From assembly GCA_029262635.1 (NCBI GenBank), contig JAJCZA010000002.1:248001-312000 (forward strand): a DNA stretch of 64,000 bases. Direction: 5' to 3'. The DNA comes from Vampirovibrionales bacterium. Lineage in GTDB: Bacteria; Cyanobacteriota; Vampirovibrionia; Vampirovibrionales; Vampirovibrionaceae. Each line of letters begins with the position of its first letter. Position 1 is the first letter of the stretch. Of this stretch, positions 43,668 to 52,268 are shown in pieces. The notes beneath the pieces were generated by a model, which was not told the DNA's origin, did no database searches, and saw only the letters and a list, made by a program, of their open reading frames with translations. The translations under genes were made by a program, and so were the position numbers.

Positions 43668-45476
43668 TTAAGATGAAGCTGGCAGGGTTTCGTTGAGAAA
43701 ACGAGCAATGAGGGCAGGGTCGGGTGTAATGAAAACCGTCTTTTCTTCTCGGTAATTGACATGACCGGGGTAGGAATCGGGGATCTTTTTTATATAGCGG
43801 ACTGGCGTGTAAATCACTGGTACGTTTTTATCAAGACGCGCTGAGCTGAAGTAAACGGCCAGAGATGCGGCTTCGAGCAGGGTCTGATCTGAGACGGGCT
43901 GTTTTTCGGTTTGAACCAATACGTGGGATCCGGGTCTTTCGTGGACGTGTAACCAGAGGTCTTCCGGCTTAGAGAGTCGCCCCACCAATTCTGCGTTGGC
44001 TTGGCCGCTTTTTCCCACACGGATTTTCATTCCGTCGGAAGACATCCGTTCTAATATGCCGGAAAGGGCGGGTTTTTTAGGTTTTTTATCCTTTGATTTT
44101 CTTGAGAGGGTCCGTTTTTCTTTTAAGACCTTGGCGAGTAAGAGATCGTCTCTTAACGTTAGCAGGTCGGCCAGTGTTTCCGCCTGATCTACATGACACA
44201 GCAGAGAATCGAGATAGTCGTTTTCTTGTGTTATTTTCGTTTCGACGGCCTGATATCGCTGTTGTCGTATTCGCTCTTTTTTGGCCTGCTTAAAATAGAG
44301 TTGGGCATTATCCACCCAGGACAGGCGGGGTTTTACTGAAATCTGGATAGGCATCTGTGTTAGGTAGTCTGTCATTGTTATAGATTCTTCTGTGGCCGTG
44401 CCTGAAAGCGCTTTTGAGCTGACGCCGCTTAAAATTAAATTGCCATAATGATTTAGTCGATCGATTTCGGATGACGCCACCGGCTTTTGGTCCGCTTGCC
44501 GTTTTGCCAGTCGTTTTTTTTGTCGGTTAAGGGCTTGCTTAAACCGCTGTTTTCGTTCGGTAACACGCTTTTGGGTCAGGTGGTGCGTTACATAGTGAAC
44601 CATCATCGTCTGTACCGAAGGGTATTCCAACCGGTTATCCGTCTCCGCCTCTACATCCGGAAACAAACCAAACTGTTGGTGATCATATGAAATATAAGGG
44701 TGTAGATCCTGACCGGCCTCCGCCTGATCAATCAACCGGTACAAGTCGTCGTAAAAGTAGTCTTTTTCTTTGTCAAGACAAGCGGTCTGAGCCTGTTTTA
44801 ACAAGCTTAGGAGCATCGATGGAGCCATTCCCCAATACGTGGCTTGCAACGTTTTCAGCAAAAATTCCACATGATTTATATCCAGATTGGCGAGCGTTCG
44901 TTTCAGATCATCCACCGTTGCCAAAAATAGTAGCTGTTTGCCTTCAGGAACCGGTGGTGCGACATAGGGCAAGCCAAACGCAATCTCTCGTTTGCGGCTC
45001 ATGGCCTCACTAACCGAATGGGCGGCTCCTAAAATCACGTTAGGTAAATCATCAATCAAAAGCATGTTGCTGTATTTCCCAATTAATTCCAGCGACAGAA
45101 TTAATCGAATCCGATTCCCCAGCTCATTAAAATTTTCCAGGGTGATGTTCAGTACGCGTTCACCGGGCAAGGTTTTTACCGAGATGACTTGGGCGCTGTT
45201 TAAATGCTTGCGAAGGAGCATACAAAGTCCGGTGGGTTTTTCCAGCGTTGGCACCACAAACGTTTCAACCTCTTCTGCCGAAGACAGAAAGCAACAGGGT
45301 ATTTCTGGGCCTACATTAATATAAAGCCGTTGGCGGCGATCCATTCGGGCACCCCAAAACCCCAATAAAAATTCTGGGCCCGTTAAATGCTGAATTTTAT
45401 TGATTTTGCTTCCGGCCAGCATCTCGTTTAATTCTGCCGCCAGATGCTTTAATGTGAGTGAGTCAAGCTGTTGCAT
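43668..45476 (-). CDS. Rqc2/NFACT (FbpA/RqcH-like) ribosome quality control protein
   Basis: 602 aa from the ATG at 45476 (MQQLDSLTLKHLAAELNEML); a longer open frame only overlaps the upstream gene. NFACT-N (1-about 200) has LIGKYSNMLLID and the G..R motif; a coiled coil spans about 280-420; the C-terminal NFACT-R has LWLHVHERPGSHVLVQ. The family binds stalled 50S subunits and directs C-terminal Ala tailing. The residue pair equivalent to Asp-Arg in RqcH seems to read Glu-Arg (PGERVLN), so activity is uncertain. Overlaps rfaE2 by 14 bp. Confidence 0.88.
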   Translation of the reverse strand: MQQLDSLTLKHLAAELNEMLAGSKINKIQHLTGPEFLLGFWGARMDRRQRLYINVGPEIPCCFLSSAEEVETFVVPTLEKPTGLCMLLRKHLNSAQVISVKTLPGERVLNITLENFNELGNRIRLILSLELIGKYSNMLLIDDLPNVILGAAHSVSEAMSRKREIAFGLPYVAPPVPEGKQLLFLATVDDLKRTLANLDINHVEFLLKTLQATYWGMAPSMLLSLLKQAQTACLDKEKDYFYDDLYRLIDQAEAGQDLHPYISYDHQQFGLFPDVEAETDNRLEYPSVQTMMVHYVTHHLTQKRVTERKQRFKQALNRQKKRLAKRQADQKPVASSEIDRLNHYGNLILSGVSSKALSGTATEESITMTDYLTQMPIQISVKPRLSWVDNAQLYFKQAKKERIRQQRYQAVETKITQENDYLDSLLCHVDQAETLADLLTLRDDLLLAKVLKEKRTLSRKSKDKKPKKPALSGILERMSSDGMKIRVGKSGQANAELVGRLSKPEDLWLHVHERPGSHVLVQTEKQPVSDQTLLEAASLAVYFSSARLDKNVPVIYTPVRYIKKIPDSYPGHVNYREEKTVFITPDPALIARFLNETLPASS

Positions 45477-45942
45477 GGCCTTCAAGCTGTTTGATCCTGT
45501 CGATGACCTGAGTGCTGGAGCGCCCTTCCACCATCGGGATAAACTCGATTTTTGTTCCCATGGCCTGTAACATTTCTGCTTCCGGTAGGGAGTCAACGTT
45601 GTACTGGGCGCCTTTGACATGCACATGGGGTCGGATTTGTTGAAGCAGTGAGGCTGGTGTAGGCTCGTCAAACAAGACGACATAATCCACGCAGGACAGG
45701 CCGGCTAAAAGCTCCGCTCGATCTGCTTCCGGGACAACCGGCCGTTTGGGACCTTTAAGCCCTTGAACCGACTGATCTGAGTTCATGGCCACCACCAGTA
45801 GGTCACCTAGTGCCTTGGCTGATTGTAAATAGCGTAAATGTCCCACGTGCAAAATGTCAAAACAGCCGTTGGTGGTCACAATAGTCTTCTCTAAAGGTGC
45901 TAGAGCGGATAAGAGTTTATCAACGGATACAAATTGTCCCAT
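45463..45942 (-). CDS. rfaE2: D-glycero-beta-D-manno-heptose 1-phosphate adenylyltransferase (RfaE2-like)
   Basis: 159-aa nucleotidyltransferase: TTNGCFDILHVGHLRYLQ is the HxGH nucleotidyl-transfer motif, and VKGAQYNVDSLPE, EGRSSTQVIDRI are typical of the heptose-1-phosphate branch. It activates the heptose made by GmhB (59336) for LPS core. The kinase domain is not fused. Starts 10 bp after the PPIase gene stop and overlaps the Rqc2-like gene, so all three form a minus-strand operon. Confidence 0.88.
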   Translation of the reverse strand: MGQFVSVDKLLSALAPLEKTIVTTNGCFDILHVGHLRYLQSAKALGDLLVVAMNSDQSVQGLKGPKRPVVPEADRAELLAGLSCVDYVVLFDEPTPASLLQQIRPHVHVKGAQYNVDSLPEAEMLQAMGTKIEFIPMVEGRSSTQVIDRIKQLEGHATA

Positions 45943-45952
45943 GATCGCCAGC

Positions 45953-47320
45953 TTATCCCTTGCTTTTTGCGGTGTTCTGATAAGGTTTTTCCTCTGGTGT
46001 CACGGCACCGGCAGGCTGGCCAATGACACCCACATGCTCTGGTGAGAGTGCAGCCTTGCTTTTATTACCAAAGGCGTCCTTAAACAGGTCTTTTTTCTCG
46101 TAAGCGTCTTCAAACTCAATGCTTACGGCTTTTCGTTTGTTATTGACCCAGTCGAGCAACAGTTGTTGCTTTCGTTGTTGTTCTAACAGTTGGGTAATAT
46201 CCTCTTTCGCTTCGGCGAAGGATTGGACGCCTGCCTTTTTGTAATCTTCTACTCGGATAATATGATACCCAAAGACGGATTTAACCGGTTCGGCGATTAA
46301 AAAGGGAAACGGCTTCTTTCCGGCTTTATTGTCTTTTACCACGGTCATGGCCGCGTTCCAGAAGCTGGGCGCTGTCGTCGCCTGGTATAAATAGTCAAGC
46401 TTTCCACCAAAAACACCAGAGGCATAGTCTTCCGAGTTTTTTCGGGCGGCGTCCTCAAAGGAGAGGGTTCCTTTTTTTAATTGGGCGAGTAACTGTTGTG
46501 TTTTTTCCAGTACCTGTTTCCGCTCGGACTCGACCTGGGCGCTCACTTCATCGGCATTGACCTTCGGCTCCTGTCCAAACGTCCGAAAGGCATTGGCCAC
46601 CGGGTTGTCTCGTGCGGACTTTTCTTTTTCCTGTTGTACGTTGGACTCAATAAATTTGAGCAAAATATGCGATGCCTTAATGCGTTCTTTTAAATCGAAA
46701 AATTGTGGGTTTGTGTTATACCACTGTCGTGCTTCGGCTTCTCTTACCGGTTGAAAGGTTGATCGGGACTCAACAAACTTTTTAATTAACAGTTCGTCTT
46801 TCAGGTTTTGATCAAATTCGTTTTCGGTGATGTGCTCACTTTCCAGTATTTTTTTGAAGGACATGGTGCCACCGATACTTTTTAGGTGTTCGGATTTGAA
46901 TTTTTTAATCTCCTCATCGGAAACCGTAATGTTTTCCTTTTTGGCGTCGTGCTTTACCAGTGTTAAAAAAATGAGTTTATTTAGGGTCATTTGTTCAACT
47001 TGAGCACTAATCATGGGGTTTTTCAGTGCTTCTTTTTTCTGATCTTCGTTCTCAAACCGCAATTTGCTCGTAAATTCGTTTCGCACCGTGTCATAGTCGC
47101 CCCGGAAAATCTTAGCGGACTCCAGAACCGGCTTCTCCGATTTTTCCGTACTGGATGCTGGCCATTGAATGGTCATGAGCAGTTCTCCGGACTGGGCGCT
47201 CCCTCCGTTTTTTGAGCAACCGGCGAAAACCAGCAAGCCCCCCATGCTTAGGGCAATCGCCCCCATGAGGAAAACACGAGAACAGCGAGACCAGAATGAA
47301 TGGATGTTGATTGAGACCAT
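45953..47320 (-). CDS. Peptidyl-prolyl isomerase / SurA-PrsA-like lipoprotein
   Basis: 455-aa exported foldase. The N terminus MVSINIHSFWSRCSRVFLMGAIALSMGGLLVFAGC ends in a lipobox-like LVFAGC, so it is probably a lipoprotein. The central rotamase (parvulin) region has IKASHILLKF and GYHIIRVEDYK, with KKGTLSFEDAARKNSEDYASGVFGG between. The flanking helices are Lys/Glu-rich as in SurA. The ATG at 47320 is supported by AGAGGTG 10 bp upstream; the open frame goes to 47374. First gene of the minus operon with rfaE2. Confidence 0.85.
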   Translation of the reverse strand: MVSINIHSFWSRCSRVFLMGAIALSMGGLLVFAGCSKNGGSAQSGELLMTIQWPASSTEKSEKPVLESAKIFRGDYDTVRNEFTSKLRFENEDQKKEALKNPMISAQVEQMTLNKLIFLTLVKHDAKKENITVSDEEIKKFKSEHLKSIGGTMSFKKILESEHITENEFDQNLKDELLIKKFVESRSTFQPVREAEARQWYNTNPQFFDLKERIKASHILLKFIESNVQQEKEKSARDNPVANAFRTFGQEPKVNADEVSAQVESERKQVLEKTQQLLAQLKKGTLSFEDAARKNSEDYASGVFGGKLDYLYQATTAPSFWNAAMTVVKDNKAGKKPFPFLIAEPVKSVFGYHIIRVEDYKKAGVQSFAEAKEDITQLLEQQRKQQLLLDWVNNKRKAVSIEFEDAYEKKDLFKDAFGNKSKAALSPEHVGVIGQPAGAVTPEEKPYQNTAKSKG

Positions 47321-47395
47321 AACGGGATAGCACCTCTTTGATTTTACGGGATCTTCTTTTTGGCGTTGAGACATATTATAACGTCAATTGTCCTC

Positions 47396-47401
47396 TATAA
47401 T
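47396..47401 (+). promoter_or_regulatory. -10 box of xerC/D
   Basis: TATAAT, no convincing -35. Transcription would start close to 47408, so the ATG at 47409 would be at or near the mRNA 5' end (leaderless). Confidence 0.45.
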
Positions 47402-47408
47402 AAAGGTT

Positions 47409-48482
47409 ATGGATAGAGAATGGAATTTTGACGCCCATTTGGCTTCATTCCATGAAGGCGCCGAGGCCTTTGTGGATTATATTACCCTGACCCGAAATTT
47501 GTCTATCCATACGATTCGGGCTTATGGTCGGGATCTGGCCGAATTCCTCGAATGGCTGAGTGAATGGGTGACCCTTCAATCGTACGAAGAAGAGGGAACA
47601 ATGACAAATGGCTTTTTATCAGGGCGAGAAGCCGAAATGTTTCGGGACATTCCCGGTCAATTTATGGTTTATCTTACCACCCGAAAGGTTGCTAAAAGTA
47701 CTGTGGCCCGAAAAACATCGATGTTGCGAACCTTTTTTAAATTTCTGATTAAAGAGCGTTATTTTAAGAGTGAACAGCTCCCCATTCGTTTTCAAGGGCC
47801 TCGCCTCCAAAAGAATTTGCCTTACTTTCTTTCGGAAGATGAAGTGACCCAATTGCTTAGCACCCTTGAGCATATGCCGGACTCTCCTTTAAATCGACGT
47901 AATCAAGCCATTATTGAGCTTCTTTTTTCCTCTGGTGTTCGGGTGAGTGAACTGACGAACCTGAACTTTGAGGATATTCAGTGGGAAGAGGGAGAACTGC
48001 ATGTTCGGGGCAAAGGGGGCCGTGAGCGTGTTAGTTTTATGAGCCCGAAAGCCCTTGTCTTTCTGAAAAATTACAAGAACCAATGGCCTGAGCTTCATTG
48101 GCAAGAGAGGAAACAAGAAAAGCCGAAGCCGACGGCCAAAAGTCCGGTGTTTTTAAACTATAAAGGGGAACGGATAACCCCTCGTAGTGTTGCCCGTATG
48201 CTTCTTGATGTTGCGGAAGAAGCCGGACTGGAAAAGAAGTTATACCCTCACCTGTTTCGTCATACCTTCGCTACTCACCTTCTGAACCATGGCATTGACC
48301 TTCGGGTTGTTCAGGAACTGTTAGGCCACGTGAGTATTCGAAGCACACAGATATACACCCATGTCACCACGGAGCGTTTAAGGAAAGCCTACCTGGCCGC
48401 TCATCCACGTGCTATCCCTTCCCGGCGAATTTCTGAAACTCTTTCTGAAGCCCTTCAAGAACAAAAGGATAACTCTGCATAA
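47409..48482 (+). CDS. xerC: Tyrosine recombinase XerC/XerD
   Basis: 357 aa from the ATG at 47409 (open frame from 47388 TTG). The N-terminal SAM-like core domain has a ~60-aa insertion-like stretch (residues 50-70, with SYEEEGTMTNGFLSGREAEMF). C-terminal catalytic residues: Arg in SSGVRVSELTNL, the Lys of GKGGRERV, HLFRHTFATHLL (His/Arg), GHVSIRSTQIYTHV (His/Tyr). XerC/D act at dif to resolve chromosome dimers; which of the two this is cannot be told. The long N-terminal insert is unusual. Coupled to the next gene (TAATG). Confidence 0.92.
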   Translation: MDREWNFDAHLASFHEGAEAFVDYITLTRNLSIHTIRAYGRDLAEFLEWLSEWVTLQSYEEEGTMTNGFLSGREAEMFRDIPGQFMVYLTTRKVAKSTVARKTSMLRTFFKFLIKERYFKSEQLPIRFQGPRLQKNLPYFLSEDEVTQLLSTLEHMPDSPLNRRNQAIIELLFSSGVRVSELTNLNFEDIQWEEGELHVRGKGGRERVSFMSPKALVFLKNYKNQWPELHWQERKQEKPKPTAKSPVFLNYKGERITPRSVARMLLDVAEEAGLEKKLYPHLFRHTFATHLLNHGIDLRVVQELLGHVSIRSTQIYTHVTTERLRKAYLAAHPRAIPSRRISETLSEALQEQKDNSA

Positions 48483-50329
48483 TGGGCATTCTTCTTCGAT
48501 TACTCACCGCCTTTGCCCCTGAAATACTGCTATTAGCCTTGGTTACAATGGCCTACTTAGTGAATATAGGCCAGTTCAGTATTTTTGACTCGTCTCAGGA
48601 AGTTTATTTTATTCAGGCCGCCAAGGAAATGGCGCATGCGGGCCAGTGGGGGCTTCCTCTGTTTAATCATCAGGAGGTTTTGGATCAGCCGCCGTTTTTT
48701 ATCTGGAACATTCTCTTTGTTTTTAAGCTGTTGGGTGTCAGCCTGCTTGCGGCTAAAATTCCTGGCCTGCTTTGGGCTTTGTCGGGCATCATCTTGATCT
48801 ATGTCTTTGCTAAAATGTTATTCAGCGATCGGCTAACCAGTATTCTATCAGCGGCCATGCTGGCCACGAGTTGGGGATACTTTAAAATGGTTCATGTGGC
48901 TGTGCCGGATCTGGCCTTTGTGTCGCTTATGCTACTTAGCGCCGGGCTTTTTTGGGCATGGTATACCCGAATTGATCGACCTCAGGCATACCAAAGTATT
49001 TTAAAGAGTATTAATTTGTTATTAGGTATTGTTTTTGGGTGCCTTTTATTACTGGTTGGCCCTATGGGGGTTCTTTTTCCCGCAAGTTTCTTTTTTGTTT
49101 TTCTGGTGTTCTCTAAAAAAACAAACCGGCTTAATCGCTTTAATTGGCGACTATTTATTTTATCTTTTGTTTTGATGACGGCACCCTGGATGATTTGGGT
49201 TACCTATCAGGACGGTCACGAGAGTTTTTTAGCCCGGTTTTTAGTCCAACTTCCCTTGGCACGGCTTGGGTCTTCATTGGAGATCCGTTGGGGGATTCGG
49301 GAATGCTTTTTTATGATTTTGAAATTCAGTGCCGTTTTCTTGCCTTGGACTCTTTATACGGTGGGCCCTTTTGCCAGTTATTTAGCCCGACGAGGACAGC
49401 GTAAGGTGATCGACTTTCGGGAAGCGCCTCTCTTGTTCCTTCTGATTTGGACGGTTTTATCTCTGGCCCTTTTTACTCAGTATCCGCCTCTTCTGCTTCC
49501 GCCACTCTGTTTAATCACCACGTTTTTTCTTGGGAAGGCGATTCGAGAAGCCGTTGTTCCTCGGTCGTTTGTGTTGGCGACAGAGGGGACTATCCTAATT
49601 ATGATGGCCATGGCGCTGGCTTTAACCGTTTCTCTTTTTCAGCTTTTGCCGGATAGCTATCCGCAGGAAATATGGCAGCTTTCGGGTCAATCTCAGTGGC
49701 TTTTACCCTATAAAAATATTTTATTCCCGGCTTGGAAGCTTTGGCTTTTGCCCTTTCCCATTCTTCTTATTGTGACCGGACTGGTCCTCTTTTTCTTTCT
49801 TTCGATTAAGCAGTATCGACGTATTATTGAAACCTTGGCCATCAGTGCTTTATTGTTTTGCTTTTTTATCAACGGAATGATTACGCCCATTTTTAGTCTT
49901 CCTGCCGGAGAGGTCCTAGCCCATACACTCAATTCGCGGAAAACACCAGAAAGTCGGGTCTTTGTTTATGAACCCCAAAAAACGCTTCGCTCCCAGTATG
50001 CCCGGTTTCTATTTACCCTTGATAAGCTCGCCGCCCATCCGGTACGGTTTATCAAAAACATTGAAACGTTGAACGGTGAAATTGAATCCCAAAAAGCCGG
50101 TGATCTTCGGTATGGACTGATAGATGAAACCAACTATTATCAAATGGATCCGCTAACCCGAAGTCGGCTCCGGGTTATTAAAAATGAAATCGTTTGGTAT
50201 ACCAGTCCGTTTCAGCTACTCGTTCCTAGTTTTATTGTTCCTCGAAACGCATCGTTAAAAGTATGGGATAATCTTTTGCTGGTTGAGGTCTTGCCGCCGA
50301 GCCAAGAGGGTCCCTTGGGTATTAGGTGA
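48482..50329 (+). CDS. ArnT/GT39-like membrane glycosyltransferase
   Basis: 615-aa polytopic membrane protein, ArnT-like. Motif of the first loop: FDSSQEVYFIQAAKEMAHAGQWGLPLFNHQ, LDQPPFFIW, with the catalytic acidic residue, followed by about 12 hydrophobic segments and a periplasmic C-terminal domain (from about 470). It differs from the tandem pair at 16198-19502. Its start overlaps xerC/D (TAATG), an unusual pairing. Ends overlapping the convergent DUF420-like gene by 8 bp. Confidence 0.82.
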   Translation: MGILLRLLTAFAPEILLLALVTMAYLVNIGQFSIFDSSQEVYFIQAAKEMAHAGQWGLPLFNHQEVLDQPPFFIWNILFVFKLLGVSLLAAKIPGLLWALSGIILIYVFAKMLFSDRLTSILSAAMLATSWGYFKMVHVAVPDLAFVSLMLLSAGLFWAWYTRIDRPQAYQSILKSINLLLGIVFGCLLLLVGPMGVLFPASFFFVFLVFSKKTNRLNRFNWRLFILSFVLMTAPWMIWVTYQDGHESFLARFLVQLPLARLGSSLEIRWGIRECFFMILKFSAVFLPWTLYTVGPFASYLARRGQRKVIDFREAPLLFLLIWTVLSLALFTQYPPLLLPPLCLITTFFLGKAIREAVVPRSFVLATEGTILIMMAMALALTVSLFQLLPDSYPQEIWQLSGQSQWLLPYKNILFPAWKLWLLPFPILLIVTGLVLFFFLSIKQYRRIIETLAISALLFCFFINGMITPIFSLPAGEVLAHTLNSRKTPESRVFVYEPQKTLRSQYARFLFTLDKLAAHPVRFIKNIETLNGEIESQKAGDLRYGLIDETNYYQMDPLTRSRLRVIKNEIVWYTSPFQLLVPSFIVPRNASLKVWDNLLLVEVLPPSQEGPLGIR

Positions 50330-50681
50330 TATAAAAGCTGGTAACGTAGTTGGTCAGGCGTCCGATAACAAAAAAATAAGCCAGTCGACGATGCCAGAGT
50401 CCGACGTTGGGAACCTTTTTAACCCATTGAAGTCCCAGAACAATTAGCGCGATATAGAGGGCGAGAACAAGGACAGAGACGATAATATGGAAAAGTAGCA
50501 GTCCCTCAACACCGGCAATGGTCTGTTCGACCGCTCCCCGATTGAGTTCAATGTAGAGGACCAATCCTAAATCCGTTAAAAAAGCGAGTCCCATAATCGG
50601 GATATGTACCTTGCGGTTTCGGTGGTTTTTTACCCCAAAGAAAATCAGGACCAGGACCAAGGTAGAAATGATGGCTAACAT
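50322..50681 (-). CDS. DUF420-like four-helix membrane protein
   Basis: 119 aa with four hydrophobic segments. NRKVHIPIMGLAF, LLLFHIIVSVLVLAL and LWHRRLAYFFVIGRLTNYVTSFYI mirror the DUF420 pattern with its conserved His residues, which I know as a putative haem-binding/oxidase-assembly family. No cytochrome oxidase genes are nearby. Ends within the last 8 bases of the neighbouring gene, tail to tail. Confidence 0.6.
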   Translation of the reverse strand: MLAIISTLVLVLIFFGVKNHRNRKVHIPIMGLAFLTDLGLVLYIELNRGAVEQTIAGVEGLLLFHIIVSVLVLALYIALIVLGLQWVKKVPNVGLWHRRLAYFFVIGRLTNYVTSFYIT

Positions 50682-50730
50682 TGTTATTGAACCCTTTCAT
50701 TTATTTTCGCCTCGAATGACGCTAATCAGT

Positions 50731-51414
50731 CTACACTAGATGAGCTTGAATACCAATTCGGGCGGCTTCAGTTCGGGAGGAGGTATGAAGTTTTTTAAAG
50801 ATATTACTGATGTGATTTTTAATGGTAAAAGGGCTAACGCTGAGGAGGCTGGCAATTTCCTTATTGGTAGACCCATGGCAAATTTCCCGCAGAACCTGAA
50901 TTTCTTTTTGGGTTAGATTGGAAAGGGCACTGCAAGGGGTTAAGTGAGATGTGGAAAGGTTTTCTTTTTTCGGTGATTTCAGAGTGGTTGTGCGTAAAAC
51001 GGCCTTTACACGAGCCCGAAGTTCTCGGAGATCAAACGGTTTGCTAATGTAATCGCAGGCGCCCGCATCCAATCCCTTTAAGACGTGTTCCATTCGATCC
51101 ATGGCGGTTAAAAAAATAATAGGGATGTGCTGGGTTCGGCGATCTTCTCTTAATTTGGCACAAACCTGATAGCCGTTCATTCCAGGCATCATGACATCCA
51201 GTAAAATTAAATCGGGCTTTTCCTTAATAGCCCGTTCTAGCCCGCCGGTGGGGGTTAAATCCGAAATGAGCTGAAACGGCTCTCCGACGAACGCTTGATA
51301 AACAATATCGGTTAAATCCGGTTGATCTTCGATGAGTAGTATTTTGAACCGTGCCGATGTTTCCAAAGGGCTCATGCTTTTAAATGGATAGGAATGCCCT
51401 TGCTCATCTGACAA
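50731..51414 (-). CDS. NarL/LuxR-family response regulator
   Basis: 227 aa. Receiver domain (about 23-135) with Asp73 (LLDVMMPGMNG), Thr in FLTAMD and Lys125 (YISKPFDL), an intact phosphorylation set. C-terminal LuxR HTH (about 160-225): LTQKEIQVLREICHGSTNKEIASLLSVSPFTIKNHISNIFKKL. No histidine kinase is adjacent. It is divergent from the HPt/triple-receiver pair, with a 485-bp gap between, so all could be one phosphorelay. Start could also be ATG at 51375. Confidence 0.92.
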   Translation of the reverse strand: MSDEQGHSYPFKSMSPLETSARFKILLIEDQPDLTDIVYQAFVGEPFQLISDLTPTGGLERAIKEKPDLILLDVMMPGMNGYQVCAKLREDRRTQHIPIIFLTAMDRMEHVLKGLDAGACDYISKPFDLRELRARVKAVLRTTTLKSPKKENLSTSHLTPCSALSNLTQKEIQVLREICHGSTNKEIASLLSVSPFTIKNHISNIFKKLHTSSRTEAARIGIQAHLV

Positions 51415-51899
51415 AGCCCCAAACCTCCAACCTTTTCCTTGTTTATACTGACTTTAACCGTTGCTCATGATTCATTCACCAACGGCTAACAGCGTTAGTG
51501 ACTCATTGGTTTAGCCGTCTTGCTATTTTGATTATGATCGAAGGGCTTTAGAATCACAAAAGTACTTTTGGACTAAATCGTCATCTTTTTAGCCCCTTTT
51601 CTCTTTCATTTTTCTCTTATCCGCCTGATGTTCTAGTCTGAAAACATCATAATAAACAGAAGCGGATTTCTTTAAGCTTTTTGGGGCGATCCTCTTTTAA
51701 TAATTTTTATGCGTTTAAATCTTTATACTGATTTTGGTTTGTTAAGGGCTTAAAGTCGAAGAAAAATACGCAACGTTTATCCTGTAAAAATGGTTATTTT
51801 TTCCTATGGTTAGGCGTCTTTTATTTATCGAAAAATACAATAAGCCGGTAAATCAAACCGCCTTTATTAATAAGTTAAGAAGACAGGATAACGAATCTA
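51415..51899. other. 485-bp AT-rich regulatory gap between divergent signalling genes
   Basis: No gene supported. Rich in T/A tracts; TTTATACTGA(C/T)TTT occurs twice in the same direction, at 51442-51455 and 51722-51735, and could be a regulator site or promoter (TATACT as -10). Confidence 0.5.
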
Positions 51900-52268
51900 A
51901 TGAAAGCCTCGATGAATACCTCTAGAGAAGAAAAAATACTGGATCTCCCCGCATTATTAGAGCGGCTTGATGGGGACATGGAGTTGGTCCACGAATTGTT
52001 AGCACTCTACCTTGAAGATTGTCCGCGATTAATTAGTGGTATTAAGGCGGCGATTACCGTCAAAGACTCAAGAAGTTTGGATGGTTATGCTCATAGTATG
52101 AAAGGCGCATCGGCTAACTTGGGTGCCCTTCGCCTGCAAAGCCTTTCTTATGAGCTGGAGCAGATGGGAAAAAATAGCCAGTTAGACCAGGCTCCGGCGG
52201 TTTTTCAGGCGCTGGAAGGGCAGTTTCAAATATTTGAAGACTATGTTCGGGAAGGTTTTCTTTCCTGA
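51900..52268 (+). CDS. Histidine phosphotransfer (HPt) protein
   Basis: 122-aa helical phosphotransfer domain. LLALYLEDCPRLISGIKAAI is helix B; AHSMKGASANLG holds the phospho-acceptor His65; LSYELEQMGK and the C-terminal helix complete it. A stand-alone HPt shuttles phosphate between receivers. Its TGA overlaps the ATG of the triple-receiver gene (TGATG). Confidence 0.92.
   Translation: MKASMNTSREEKILDLPALLERLDGDMELVHELLALYLEDCPRLISGIKAAITVKDSRSLDGYAHSMKGASANLGALRLQSLSYELEQMGKNSQLDQAPAVFQALEGQFQIFEDYVREGFLS

Noticed and set aside
45477-45683. 69-residue N-terminal extension of the Rqc2-like protein
   Set aside because: Lies fully within rfaE2 in another frame; the conserved N terminus begins at 45476.
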